Origin: Ophioceras dolichostomum
Taxonomy: Eukaryota > Ascomycota > Sordariomycetes > Magnaporthales > Ophioceraceae
Direction: 5' to 3'
Assembly (NCBI GenBank): GCA_003049485.1
Contig: PYST01000016.1
Location: 167,916 to 231,915, forward strand
Length of the DNA stretch: 64,000 bases
The position numbers were made by a program, and so were the translations under genes. Positions 46,103-56,868 of the stretch are shown here, in pieces. A model generated the notes under the pieces. It searched no databases, was not told the origin of the DNA, and was given only the letters and a program-made list of their open reading frames with translations. The first letter of the stretch is position 1; the number at the start of each line of letters is the position of its first letter.

Positions 46103-47296
46103 GGCTGCGGCTGTCTCGGCTGGTGGCCGCCCTGCTGGGCGCGGCGGGGCGGCGTGCGGGTGCGAGACCGCGATCGCGACGGGGAAGGCGAGCGGCTGGC
46201 TGTGAGGGACCGGCCGCGACTGTATGAGCGGCCGCGACGTGCGGCCGGGGGAGGGGTTCGACTTAAGCTGCGGGAGCGTGAGGGAGAGCGTGACACAGAC
46301 CGTCTGCGATCTAAGGCCTGCTGGCGCTGACGGCGCGGCGTGGGTGACCTTGAACGCGAAACGGACCGTGAATATGACCGGGGCCGCTGTTGTTGTTGTT
46401 GCTGCTGCTGTCGTTGCCGAGGAGGGGTTCGAGAGCGTGACCGAGACCGAGAGTACGATGATCCCGTGTACGACGAGTAGCTTGAGCGAGACGACCCCGA
46501 GTCCGAGTCTGAGTCGTCGGCGGGGCGGACCGCAGGCAGCGCAGGTTTTGGCATATTGGTCAGGAACTCGCGCATCTCCTCGGTCAGGGCTCCCATGCCG
46601 ATGCTGGTGAAGTAGTTGATGGCGAAGCGCACGTTCCGTGCCGAGTCGCGAGGGAAGATGCCCGCCAGCGAAGGCTGGAGCTGGTCCTCACGCATGCGCG
46701 CTTGCAGCTTGGGCATGCCCATGGCCTCCGAGATTTCCTGAAAGAGGATCTTGATGAAGATACGGCTCGCCGAGGTGGTGTCCTCCTCGGTCAGGTGCAC
46801 CACAGAGAGGCAATGCCAGCCGATGGCGTCCGTGGCGAAAATGTGGCCGAACAGGCGCGCGATGTTGCGCAGGCGGTTCGTCTCGTAGCGGTGAATTGTG
46901 GCGTAGTAGTGCTCGAAGGAGCGCTCAAACAAATCTGTCCAGAGCCGGTTGATCTTGGCCAGCCTCTCGGCGATGGCACCGTAGAACTTGGAGTAAGTCC
47001 GCTCCTGCGCGCATGATTCGACGATCAGCGACGGGAGTTCCGGCTCCTGGCCTTGCGGTCTGTAATGTGTTGTTAGTTCCAGGTTACTAGAGACATCGCT
47101 TCCACTTCTCGAGTGAATAAGAGGGTTGACCACGTACAGATTAAGCTTCATAAGCTTGTGAACCGCTTCTTCGGGATCCATGCTGGACATCAGAGTCAGG
47201 TATATCGTCCTTCGCAGTGCCACCAGGTCCGCATTGCTCCGATCTTGAATGTCTATCGCTTTCGCCTCTTGGGCCTCCTCAGACGCTTCTGAACTA

Positions 47297-47328
<32 letters not shown>

Positions 47329-48510
47329 TTCGTAGTCGGAGCCTTCGCCAAGGATCTCGGCCTTCAGTTTCTTGTACTTCTCCTCGTGGGCCTCGTATTC
47401 CGGGTCGAATTTGAAAATATTGAGCGAGTCTTGCGGGTCGATCTCGCCGGTTATGTCGACCAGGTGCTTGATCTGGTCGCTCTCCTCCACCAGATCGAGC
47501 TCGTCGCGGACTGCAGGGTTGTCCTTGAAGCGGTCCTTGCGGGTCTGGAAGAGCACCTCGATCATGTACTGCGTGCGCTTCGCAATGTCGGCCTCGTGCA
47601 AAATGTCGCGGAACCGGTCGAACACCAGGTTGCTGACGGCCGGGTTCATCTCCTCGAGGAATTGGCCGACCTCGCGGGTCAGCCCCACGGCGATCTCGAC
47701 ACTGTCGTCGGTGGGCTTGTTCAGCAGCAGGAGCAACATCTGCGCCGCAACGGTCTCGTGGGCCACCTGTTGGTTGACCAAGTGGGCGACGAATGTGGTG
47801 GCCGAGAGGCAGACGGCCTTGTCGTTGCGGCGGAAGGCCTTGCGGAAGCGCAGCACGAGCCTTCGCAAAAGCAGGTCACCGACTTGGGGAAGCTTCGTGT
47901 TGACGACAGCAACCAGCGCGGCGTAGATGGGCGTGAATGGGAGCGATGCCGCCTGGGCCTTGACGGCACTCTGGCAGAAGAGGCCGCGGCCCCGCACGAG
48001 GTTCTCACCGAACAGCTCAGGCACTAGTGGCTTGATGTTGCTGACGTTGACCTTGTTGATGAGTCCGTTGATGCTCTTCTTCAGCGCGTCCCACGCCATG
48101 CGCTGGTAAGCTGCTGACGTCTTGTCGGTGATCTGCGCCTGCAGCGCCCGTAGCTTCGCAGGAGGAACGTAAGTGCCGCCCGATCTCGCTGTGAGCAGCT
48201 TCTCGTACTCGGCTTTTGCGGCCGCCTGCTTCTGCTCCTCTGTCGCAACTGGCGGCGGCGTGCGCGCCTTCTTTGGAGGTCGGTAGCTATCGGCGCCACC
48301 TCGTCGACGATGGTCGCCGCCACCACCTCTCTTGCCCCGATCACCAGCGCGGTCGCCATTTCGATCTCCATCCCGATCATCATCGCGGTCGTTGTTTCGT
48401 CGGTCACGACCTCCTCGAGGAGACCGGGGCGGGACAGGATTCGCCGACCGTTCGTCTAGCGGCACTGTCCGGGAGCCTGGCGAGGCTGGGCCTGGAGATG
48501 GCGATGCCAT
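45168..48510 (-). CDS. cwc22: pre-mRNA-splicing factor CWC22 with long RS/RD tail (assembly gap inside)
   Basis: Spliceosomal protein that, in the B-to-Bact stage, promotes the first catalytic step and in animals recruits eIF4A3 for the exon junction complex. The first exon is 48510-47138. A 78-base intron (47137-47060, GTACGT...CAG) is followed by an exon from 47059. It is joined as KLMKLNLPQGQEPELPSL. The MIF4G domain spans about residues 95-345 (EYEKLLTARSGGTYVPP, GRGLFCQSAVKAQAASLPF), with an acidic linker of 11 Asp. The MA3 domain starts near 430 (LRRTIYLTLMSSMDPEEAVHKLMK). The C-terminal several hundred residues are SR/RS repeats, poly-Gln and an RD dipeptide run, ending APRKRRRAS-stop. 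A 55-N gap (45520-45574) lies in this tail, and the frame differs on its two sides, so the gap length is not real. Confidence 0.88.
45300..45378. repeat. hexanucleotide microsatellite (CTGTCT)n
   Basis: About thirteen units. On the coding (minus) strand they encode alternating Arg-Asp at the CWC22 C-terminus. Confidence 0.95.
45520..45574. other. assembly gap (55 N)
   Basis: Lies in the RS tail of CWC22 between CCGCCGCTT on both sides. The matching flanks suggest an unresolved tandem repeat. Confidence 0.95.
46061..46113. repeat. CAG/CTG trinucleotide repeat encoding poly-Gln
   Basis: Coding microsatellite in the CWC22 tail (about 13 Gln, with one CAA interruption), flanked by a Pro-Gln stretch. 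Confidence 0.9.
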
Positions 48511-49019
48511 TTCAAACCGGCTTGGCTGGCTGCGCGTAATGAAAAACGGTCGAGGCCAGCACTATGCTTTGTGATGTGATGGGTGGAAGCCTGGTGTCAC
48601 TGGTTGATGGCTCAAAAATATTTAGCCTTGTTCGGCACGCCACGCGCTTTCAGTAGGCGCCACAGCAGCTGTGAATTTGTGTGGCTGGGGTTAGCGGCGG
48701 TCATTGAGCATAAAATATGGGGAGGGCAGGGATCCGGCCGGCAGCTGCAGGACACGAACCCCTGAACGAACTCCTGACGAGCGACGCGGCTGCATCAGTG
48801 CAGTGCCCCGAATTTTTGACAGGTGTGAATGCCTGCCAGCCTGTGGTCAACCACCTACGCCAGGTGTTCATTCAAGCTTGCACATGAAGCTCGGAACAAC
48901 AACAAAGACGCACATCGCGATTGCGTTTTGAATCGCAAATACATTTATTCAACTCCGTCGCCCACCGTCCGCCTTTTTCTTAGCTGCCTCGAATTCGGCT
49001 CGACCCTCCGCTTGTAACA
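48511..49019. other. divergent spacer between CWC22 and DPM2
   Basis: About 0.5 kb, presumably the shared promoter. No domain is encoded in the short frames. Confidence 0.5.
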
Positions 49020-49130
49020 ATGGTGCGAAGCTTCATCCAGTTCTTCATCCCTCGCCATCCACCCCTTTACGACGTAAGTGGCCTCTTCCCCGAGGTCACC
49101 TAGCTCGTTCACAGCACCCATATCGCTAAC

Positions 49131-49548
49131 ATGCTTTTTATTACCCCATATCCGAAGCTCTCTAAACTCGTCGGCCTCGCCATGCTCGTGGCCGCCTCCG
49201 TCGTCTTCCTCTACTACACTGTCTGGACGCTTCTCATGGTAAGTGTGTTCATTCTGCTTACAGGGAGGGGTAGGCAGGCAGGCGCAAACCGAACCGAACA
49301 ATGGACAAGCCAGTCAGTCAGTCACTAACGACGACCACCCCTCGCCACCCGCCACCCGGCAGCCCTTCGTCGACTCGGACCACCCGCTGCAGAACTTCTT
49401 CCCCCCTCGCGTCTGGGCCATCCGCATACCCGTCATCCTCATCCTACTGGGCTCCGCCGTCGTGGGCAGCTTCCTCAGCGTCGTCATGATCCGGAGCAAC
49501 AGGAAGAAGGCCGCCAAGGCAAAGGCGGCCGCGAAGAAGAAGGCGTGA
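49131..49548 (+). CDS. dpm2: dolichol-phosphate mannosyltransferase regulatory subunit DPM2
   Basis: Small ER membrane protein that stabilises Dpm1 and supports Dol-P-Man synthesis for N-glycans, GPI anchors and O-mannosylation; its animal counterpart also contacts the first GPI transferase. The two conserved exons end at 49238 (GTAAGT donor) and resume at 49363 after CAG, at phase 0. Together they give KLVGLAMLVAASVVFLYYTVW, TLLMPFVDSDHPLQNFFPP and RIPVILILLGSAVVGSFLSVVM, two transmembrane segments with the conserved PF(V/I)DS loop and a Lys/Ala tail. The simplest start is ATG 49131 (MLFITPYPKLSKLVG), giving about 98 residues. Alternatively an exon at 49020-49073 could join to 49158 through an AAG acceptor, with CTAAC at 49127 as branch point. 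The core is certain, the N-terminus is not. Confidence 0.9.
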
Positions 49549-50607
49549 GCAAGGGTTTTTTTTTTCTTGGGAGACTGGAGGGTTGGTTGGGGGGCTTTTT
49601 TTTTTCTCTCCTTGGGAGGGGAGTGAGCAATGGTACCAGGAACAAGAAACTAGAAGGCGGCCAAGAACTCAGGATCATGATGCTTCATCCACCTGTCTGT
49701 TTGTTTTGAGAGCGCGTGGCGGGCGGGGCTGGACGACTGAACGACTGGCTGTTCTTGGTACTACCCTAGTCCGACCGAGCCGCGGTCGTTGTACATCACA
49801 CTCTGATCAGAGGCTTGTTGCGGCCGCCTCGCTAATCAGGTAATGAAGGAGGGAGGAGTTCCGACTTAAGCCGAATCTTTTCTAATGGTAGTCTCGTGAA
49901 TGTCGTGTTGTGGCTCACGCAGGCGCTCAGTTTCCAAGTGAACGGCGTGGGCAAGTGGCGCCTTTGTACGACCACGCTGACGGGTAACAAAAGCATTACC
50001 AACTAGTTCAAGGCCCGGAAAAGGGAGCGAGTCTTGAGAGAATTTGTCCAACACACTGCGTGTTCGGGGTTGCTACCGCTAGGTATCTAACTACTAAATA
50101 CACCCTGTAGATCGCCAACCCCGCCTCCTTTCGATGAGACACGCATCCCCTCTTCCCCTTCCTGAAACGGCGGCATCCATCCCGACAAGTAACGAACGCC
50201 CCAAACCCAAGCTGAGTGGTGAGGTGACAACAAGACAGATGAGAGGCACTCCGCAAAGCAAAGGCAAGCCCCTGCCCCGGTCCATCCGTTCGCGCCTTGC
50301 CATGCCAATGGCAGTGGGATACATCCATGCTAACTAAGCCAAGAAGACCTGCTTACAGCCCGCCCTCGCAGCTCAAGGGTAGTTGGGTCAAAAAGCGAAC
50401 CAGGCAGGCAGACACAGATACACCATCCTCCATCATCTCCTTCCAACAAGAGTAGCGAGTGGGTTCGGTGGGTGTTGATAATCGCAGCGCGATCTATAAC
50501 TCTCTTCCTCCGCGTCTCTCCCTTCATCCACCTCCTTCCCCCTTCCGACCTGCGGTTTTGCGTTGAAGCCAATCCGCCCAGACATTGTAGAACACTTCCC
50601 ATCTCAC
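49549..50607. other. convergent spacer, about 1.1 kb
   Basis: Between DPM2 (+) and the beta-propeller gene (-). Begins with T-runs of the DPM2 3' UTR. Frames in it show no domain. Confidence 0.5.
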
Positions 50608-53600
50608 TCAAACCCTCTGATCCGCAAAATCAAGCACCTCGCAATCGTCCTCGAAGAACCCATCATCGTCTCCGTCGTCGTCGCCTGCACCGCCGCCGCC
50701 CTCACCAGGCCGGTTGGTGCCGCCCGCGCCGCCCCTCCGTCGTCGCGTCGTGATGACGATCTGCTCGTCGTTGTCGCCGACGTGCTGGAGGACCCTCTCG
50801 ATGGCCGAGGGAGGCAGCGCCCGGGTCTCGTCGGACCCGACGCTAAAGGACTCCTGGTCCGACACCTGCGCCTGACCCGTGTCGAGCCTCGTGGCGGCCA
50901 CTGCCTGTCCGAACACCCACGAGCTGTCCGTCGCCATGTCCGTCGTTGCCATGACCACAATGGTCGTTGACGTGGGGAGCTGGGGCGGCTGCCTGCTCTC
51001 GATGCTCTCGTAGTGTGCAGCAGCCGCTGCTTGCGCCGCCGCCGACGGGTTTCTCGCGTGCTTTCGTCGAGATATCGGTTGGGCTGGTGGAGCCCGCTCC
51101 TCTAGAGAGTTATCTGCGAGGAGCGCGGTCACCGCCTCCACCGACAGTTGGCGTTGGACACGTACCGCTTCGCCGTAGTTGTACAATGCTACGCGACGGT
51201 CGGTGTGGAAAGGCTGGTACGGCGCGCTCGATTCGATTTCGGCCTGGGGGATGGCTGGTTCGGTGCTGATGAAGTCTCGCTGCAACGTCCGGCGCCGGGT
51301 GTCGAGGATCATGGTGTTGTTCCCGGCATCTGTCTGGTCCGCCAGGTCGAGGAACTCGTCCGGGTCGACGAAACGCTTGACGGCCGACGCGATAGTGTCC
51401 TCCGGCAGTCCAGGGAGCTTGTAGTCTTGGGGCCTGCTCAAACACGGAGTCCGATACCGCTCCGAGGACGACGGGGTCACCTTCCGAATCTTATTCGGGA
51501 ACGTGCGGACTATCCCGTCACCCAGGACCCAAAGTGTGTGGCTTTTCCGACCTGTGATCCACGCGACACACGACGGAGAGGGTGGCAGGTTCGTCATGGG
51601 CAGAGACGCCCGGTTTTCGCCCGTATGGCGCAGCTGGCTAATAGCATTCCCTGTCTTTCCCAAGGAATGGCTAATAGTAGCTACAATGGCCTTGCCGCCT
51701 TGACTGGCGTTCTCCACGATTTTCGCGCCGGTCAACTGCGGGGCGTTGCTGCTGCCTCGTCGAGGCCGGTTGATCAGGGGTCGCGCTACGCCGAGAGCTG
51801 TACTCAGGGCGCTAGTGGCGATTGCTACAGCGGGGTTCCTCCCATCTGTCGAAGCACCACCGGGCCCCTGACCCGGTGCTACCCGCCGTCGCGGCGGCGG
51901 CCATACAAAAGCACTGGATGGCATATCGAGGAGGTGAACTGTTCCGCGCTCAGTTACCATGGCAGCACGCTCCCCATGCGGCCTCGCCCACGCGACGTCG
52001 ACGACACGTGCCACGGTCAGCCGCTGGAAATGTGCGATCTGGCGGACTCTCGACCCGTTTTGCGCGGCAATATAAGCGGACGGCTGGAGCGCCGAGCTTT
52101 TGGCATACTGGATCCTCATCAGGTCCCAGACAATCTGGACGTCGCCCTTGCTGCTTGCAGTGAAGAGAGCGAGCGCCGTGGGGTTAAAGCTGAGGAAGCT
52201 GCACCCGGAAGGCGGAGAAAATGTAGCGATCGGATGCAGAGATGTCGAGCTGCCCAGCATTTCTGCGTCGAGGATGGAAATGATCCCGGGCTCTTTCGAG
52301 ACCGCCGGGGCCATTGGGCCGTGCGTTGGCGGAAATTGAGACGGATCCGGCCGACCGGCGTAGCCACCAGTCGTCCATGGCTGCGACCCCAGCGGAGGAG
52401 AGCGGGCCGCTGTCTGAGCTTTCGCGTTTGACGGCCCCTTCCAATAGTTGTTGAAGGCCTGCCATCCCTGCTGGCCAACCCACTTCGCACCCTGGATGAC
52501 CTCTTGAGTAGCGTCACGCATGATCTTGTTCATCAGGCTGTCCGAAACGGGAATATCCACGTCCGAGTTGACTGACGGCAGCTGGGGAGCAGTCAGTGTT
52601 GCCAGCCCGGGGGCCCTGCCGTATGGCGGGACCATGATCGCGGCCCTGAGCGAAATTTGAGAGGACGGCGTTGCAGGGCAGTAAGCAATCCATCGTCCCC
52701 TCAAAGCAACGATCGGTGCCCTCGCGATTGGTCTCTGTGCCGCCGCCCGAGCACGTTCGGCATCCTGTTGAGACAGGACGAAGTCTGTCTTGGGCGGCTG
52801 CTGGAGGGTTGTCCAGAGTTTCGCAACGCACTTGAACTGGGCGACTATATCGTGGGAACCCCACCCACATTGACGAAACACCCAGCATTCACCCGTCATA
52901 CCGGAGGACACAATGACGTTCCCTCCGTCGGCCTTGATCTGGAACGCCCCCGTCGGTGGTGGGGCCTTAAAGATCGGGCTGGTCATAGGCGTCGTGATGG
53001 GCACTTTCGGCGCCTCCAGGAGGACAGCAACCCGTCTGCTCGTCTTCAGCGAGTAAACTTCGACAGAAGTTTGGTAGTACTCGATCGGCAGAGAGGCCCT
53101 GGCGCCACCTTGTCGCTCATCAACAAAGCCTGCGCTTGCCGCGTCGGCAGTGGGCTCCGGAGAGGAGACGGGGAGCAGAGGCCCGTGGATGACCACTGCC
53201 ACCAATGGGAACAGATCGTGGCCAGCCCCTTGCGCATCCCAGGGCAGTATTTTGGCATGGTGCACGCCACCGCGAAGGCCTTTCAGGCTCGCGAGGTGAT
53301 CCACGCCTCGCTTCCCGAACGAAAAGACCTCTAGTCCACCTTCGTAGCCGGCAGTGACGACATTGTCCTTTCCTGGGGCACGGCCAACGCCGGGCGTGGG
53401 GATCGTGTCGAATGAGAAGTGATACCCTCGCTCGCCAGCCTTCATGCCGCTCTGGGGCTGTAGATCGAACTGGAGGTCCGGCACGCCGTAGAAGTGTGCT
53501 TGCGGCTCGTGCGGGAGGGGCGGGTGAGGGCTACCTCGGGATTGAGCGAAGTGCGAATGTAACGAGCTACGGCGCGCTGCCACGGAGCCCGCAGTCGAGT

Positions 53601-54111
53601 GGGGGTGGGGTTCCGGCGGCGATGGGTAGCGAGCATCGACCTGATAGCTCAGAGGTCGCCTCCCCAGCGAGGACGGTGGTGAGGGCGAGACATGGGAGAG
53701 GCTATTGCTGTGGCCGTGACCGTGGGTGTGCGTTTGGTTCATGTATGACCGCGGGGATGGTCGTGGCGACGCCCATCCTTGAGGGAAGCTGCGAGGGTCC
53801 TCGTAGGATGAAGGCTGCGTCGGCGGCGATTCCCCCATTAGACTGATGAGATTTCCCGGAGAGCCTGCGATCCCGGGGGCCCCCCGTCCACTGACGGCCC
53901 ATTCGTTCACCATCACGCTCGGTGCTGTGCTCGTTGCAAAAGAGGCGCTGGAGATGGCGTCCAGGAGCGGGGAAGCGGGGTTGCCATTTGACGATGGCGT
54001 TGCCACAGGTTTGATCTCGGGAGACTGGACGGACGGCGATGACGAAGAGTCCGACGCAAAGCCCTTGAGTGCAGTGCTGCTGTTATTATTGTTGATGTTG
54101 CTACCGTCCAT
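50608..54111 (-). CDS. large WD40/beta-propeller-like protein, possibly BCAS3-related
   Basis: Single exon of 1167 residues on the minus strand. The first 200 residues are disordered and Ser/Pro/His-rich. Then comes HFYGVPDLQFDLQ and propeller-type blades: NVVTAGYEGGLEVFSFGK, VYSLKTSRRVAVLLEAPKVP, GWIAYCPAT-like RGRWIAYCPA, SFNPTALALFTASSKGDVQIVWDL, VARVVDVAWARPHGERAAMVTERGTVHLLDMP, and VAWITGRKSHTLWVLGDGIVRTF. The region ATFSPPSGCSFLSFNPTALALFTASSKG resembles Atg18/BCAS3-like proteins, in which it would bind membranes or autophagy factors. I cannot confirm this by eye. The C-terminus (VALYNYGEAVRVQRQLSVEAVTALL) leads to a Gly/Asp-rich tail ending DDCEVLDFADQ. ATG 54111 follows a short leader. 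The gene is well supported as coding by its length and composition, but its function is unknown. Confidence 0.7.
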   Translation of the reverse strand: MDGSNINNNNSSTALKGFASDSSSSPSVQSPEIKPVATPSSNGNPASPLLDAISSASFATSTAPSVMVNEWAVSGRGAPGIAGSPGNLISLMGESPPTQPSSYEDPRSFPQGWASPRPSPRSYMNQTHTHGHGHSNSLSHVSPSPPSSLGRRPLSYQVDARYPSPPEPHPHSTAGSVAARRSSLHSHFAQSRGSPHPPLPHEPQAHFYGVPDLQFDLQPQSGMKAGERGYHFSFDTIPTPGVGRAPGKDNVVTAGYEGGLEVFSFGKRGVDHLASLKGLRGGVHHAKILPWDAQGAGHDLFPLVAVVIHGPLLPVSSPEPTADAASAGFVDERQGGARASLPIEYYQTSVEVYSLKTSRRVAVLLEAPKVPITTPMTSPIFKAPPPTGAFQIKADGGNVIVSSGMTGECWVFRQCGWGSHDIVAQFKCVAKLWTTLQQPPKTDFVLSQQDAERARAAAQRPIARAPIVALRGRWIAYCPATPSSQISLRAAIMVPPYGRAPGLATLTAPQLPSVNSDVDIPVSDSLMNKIMRDATQEVIQGAKWVGQQGWQAFNNYWKGPSNAKAQTAARSPPLGSQPWTTGGYAGRPDPSQFPPTHGPMAPAVSKEPGIISILDAEMLGSSTSLHPIATFSPPSGCSFLSFNPTALALFTASSKGDVQIVWDLMRIQYAKSSALQPSAYIAAQNGSRVRQIAHFQRLTVARVVDVAWARPHGERAAMVTERGTVHLLDMPSSAFVWPPPRRRVAPGQGPGGASTDGRNPAVAIATSALSTALGVARPLINRPRRGSSNAPQLTGAKIVENASQGGKAIVATISHSLGKTGNAISQLRHTGENRASLPMTNLPPSPSCVAWITGRKSHTLWVLGDGIVRTFPNKIRKVTPSSSERYRTPCLSRPQDYKLPGLPEDTIASAVKRFVDPDEFLDLADQTDAGNNTMILDTRRRTLQRDFISTEPAIPQAEIESSAPYQPFHTDRRVALYNYGEAVRVQRQLSVEAVTALLADNSLEERAPPAQPISRRKHARNPSAAAQAAAAAHYESIESRQPPQLPTSTTIVVMATTDMATDSSWVFGQAVAATRLDTGQAQVSDQESFSVGSDETRALPPSAIERVLQHVGDNDEQIVITTRRRRGGAGGTNRPGEGGGGAGDDDGDDDGFFEDDCEVLDFADQRV

Positions 54112-56292
54112 GGGAACTGGTTAGCATTTCGAAGTCGGAAGGATGCTGTCAAAGAGGAAGGCGCCGATGAAGGTGTCCATCAAGGGACCGGGACCGGGAG
54201 GTATATCGGAGGTCTCGACAGCAGGGCCTCCACAGTATCCACCACCGGTTCCGATCAGGCGCATCTCCTCCGGCGCCGAGAGTGAACGCGGGGCAAGGTA
54301 CGAGTAACATACGAGAACTGGCCAGCAGCATGCTTCGTCACCGCGGCGACGATTCCCCCGCTTTCTTTGGCATCCTTCTTCGACTTCTCTACCAGCAGAG
54401 AGGTGTCATAGGTTAGCAAGTACGGCAATTTACGAGGCAGGGTAGTCCTGATCTATTAAGGGCATCGCATACTCGGCATGAAGACCCGTCTAGGGAAAGT
54501 TGGTCGAGCAATTTCCTGCTCCTACCCGCCAAGAGGACCAGTCAAGGCGAGGAGAGACAGACAAGCAACGGACGCGACGCGGCTGGAGGGCTTGGTGGCT
54601 ACAAGGAAGCAAAGAGGGAGAGGGCGCGCTTGTCCGCTTTATCGACAATGGTGGTTCCGAAGGAGCCTAGGATCGTTCGTCTCTGTGCTTCCGGCAGCTC
54701 ACCGTTACAGTCGCCGTTAGTCGTCGTCGTTGTAGTCGTCAAAGCTATCCTCGGCTCGGTTGCGCGAGGAGTGACTTCGCAAGCAAATAACAATCTAGAG
54801 ATAGCGCGTTCTTGAGAAGCTTTCGCAACTCGTGTTCGTCCGTTCCTGGAGATGGGTATCGCGCGCAAAGGCAACTCGCAAGACTAAAGGAGCGAAATTC
54901 CAAAGGAAGGGCACAGTCCGCAGGTGTTGTTGGAGGTTGGTGCTCTTTGGGTTCGCTTTGTCGATGTTTCGCGATTCGAAACGGATGTCGTTCAGCGTTC
55001 AGCAATTTCAGCGTTCAACCTTAGGGGCGTTAGTTAGTCTAAGTAGGGAAGAAGGAAACGAGTCGAAGAAGAGAGACACACAAAGGGAGGACAAGGAAAT
55101 AAAGGTCAGAGAAGAGAAGGGAAATAAAAACAAAACTGAGATTATCGTGTTCGTATGGCCATGCAATAGAAGTTGAGGAGATTCACAGAAAGACTGAGGA
55201 TGGGTGCCAAAGGGGGTTATCGGGAGGCCGAGGGGATGATGGTATGCAGCTGGTCGGTCTTGACAAGCTGCCAGCAGTACCCCGATGGACCGTGGCCTAT
55301 TGGTAGGGGGGCGAGGGGGGGTGACTCGACCCCGACGTAATCCACTGTATGGGAGGTGTGGTGGGGGTGGTGCTTGTGACTCGCCTTGGGAGGAAGAGTG
55401 AGGGGGGCTTTGAGGGGCGAGGCCACATTGCCAGCGGCACTGATTTGTCCGCAATCACCCCTAAGACTCTGGCTGGCTCAGCGTCAAGTCCGTGGAGTAG
55501 CGCAAATTGCCGGGCCACCTGGCCGGTCCAGACGAACAATCCTAGGTACCTTACAAAGTTGTCTACTCGTCAGTTCCCAATGCACCAAATTTTGCCAATG
55601 TTGCGAGGTCTATTGCATCAAGGCATCACTCCCATGTTAACTGCGCATACAGTGTGCGGGCTGGTAAGCTCGGGCAATTCACACGTTGTCTAACAGCTAT
55701 CCATGCCACATCCCGTTTCCGTTCCTGAACCGCATCCTGTCTGACGTCGTCATCCGCCGGACCGTGTCCAAGCTGACCAGGTCACGTTGGGGCCGTCCTT
55801 TCAAAGGACTTGAGTCTTTGCCTCTCCATGGAAAACATGTCGTACAAACCGGAGCACAGCACGCAACATATGTCCCCACTCAGCACTCGTTTTCGGTACA
55901 ACGTAATTCGGCCAAAGTCATTGTTATTCTACCTTCCAAAACAAACTGCCTCACCTGGCCGGTGATTCATCCTCAGCTGCATGATGGCGTTTCTTGCGAT
56001 GGTGCTGTCCGACCGGCATACTGCTATTGCTCTTATCAATTACCCCGCTGTGGACTCTTCACTTCTTCGCTGGGGTGCCGATGCATCAATGCACCAGAGC
56101 TTCCGGGAGGAGGTTGCATTTGGCAGTGGGTCGCTGCCAGCTGTACTCCGGGTCAGCGGGGAACAGGCGGGACGGCCAGACGGTACCTGAGCTCGATCGA
56201 GTCAAGGCTATGGACTAACTGATACGTTTTAGGAGATATTGAGCTGGTTTGGGAATCAAGTGCTGTCTCTTCTGCCTCACAGCTTCCTACAA
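54112..56292. other. spacer, about 2.2 kb
   Basis: Between the starts/stops of the beta-propeller (-) and SnoaL-like (-) genes. It should contain the propeller promoter and the SnoaL-like terminator. Frames at 54478-54720, 55008-55454 (-) and 55686-56222 show no domain. No RNA gene was recognised. Confidence 0.45.
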
Positions 56293-56868
56293 CTAGGATG
56301 TACTGCTTCGAGCCGGCGTAATATACACACGATAGCGTGAGATCCTCAGCTTGCCGCCATCGTCCTTACGCAGCTTCATGTGTCCGGCCCAGTCAGCCTC
56401 TTTCTTGTCCCCAGTCCCCATCACAAACTCCACCTTGCCGACTATCATCAAGTCTAGCTGGCTGTCTCCTGAGCCATCAAACTTCCCCGGGAAAGCCTGG
56501 TATAGAGTATGCTTTCGGTGGCCGACGGCTTCCCACATTCTTTGACGCATTTTCTGCAATGCTGCAAGCGTTGGTTAGCTCCGTCGCTTCCCTCGACGCT
56601 TGTATGTTAAGTGACAGTCAGACTACCTAACATGAGGCGGAGATGCTGGCCAATCAGCCAGCCGTGACCGGAGGTTCGACCACTTACCACTATGACCCTG
56701 GGCCGTATTGTCTGCCAAAGTGAACTGCCCATCGTCGTGGAAGAAAGCGAGCCAATCGTTGTTCCTCTGGGAATTGTCCGAAACTCTGTAGAATTCGGCG
56801 ATGAACTTCTTGATTTCGTCGTCGGCCTGGAGGCTGATCGGGAGCGGCGGATAGTAATGGGAGTCCAT
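56293..56868 (-). CDS. SnoaL/NTF2-like small protein
   Basis: Cone-shaped alpha+beta barrel protein of the SnoaL/NTF2 superfamily, usually cytosolic and of unknown substrate in fungi. There are two exons on the minus strand, 56868-56688 and 56561-56293. The donor is GTAAGT and the acceptor is the upstream CAG of CTTGCAG/CATTGCAG; the split codon becomes Ala in HSGALQKMRQRMW. About 149 residues. Recognisable elements are DDEIKKFIAEFYRVSDNSQRN, DWLAFFHDDGQFTLAD, the GHRKHTLYQAFPG loop with the conserved His, LMIVGKVEFVMGTGDKKEADW and the last strand LRISRYRVYIT. A substrate or enzyme activity is not evident. It could be a polyketide-cyclase-like or stress-related protein. Confidence 0.82.

Noticed and set aside
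55686..56222. 178-codon plus-strand frame
   Set aside because: No domain; the first codon context is poor and it lies in the 3' region of the SnoaL-like gene.
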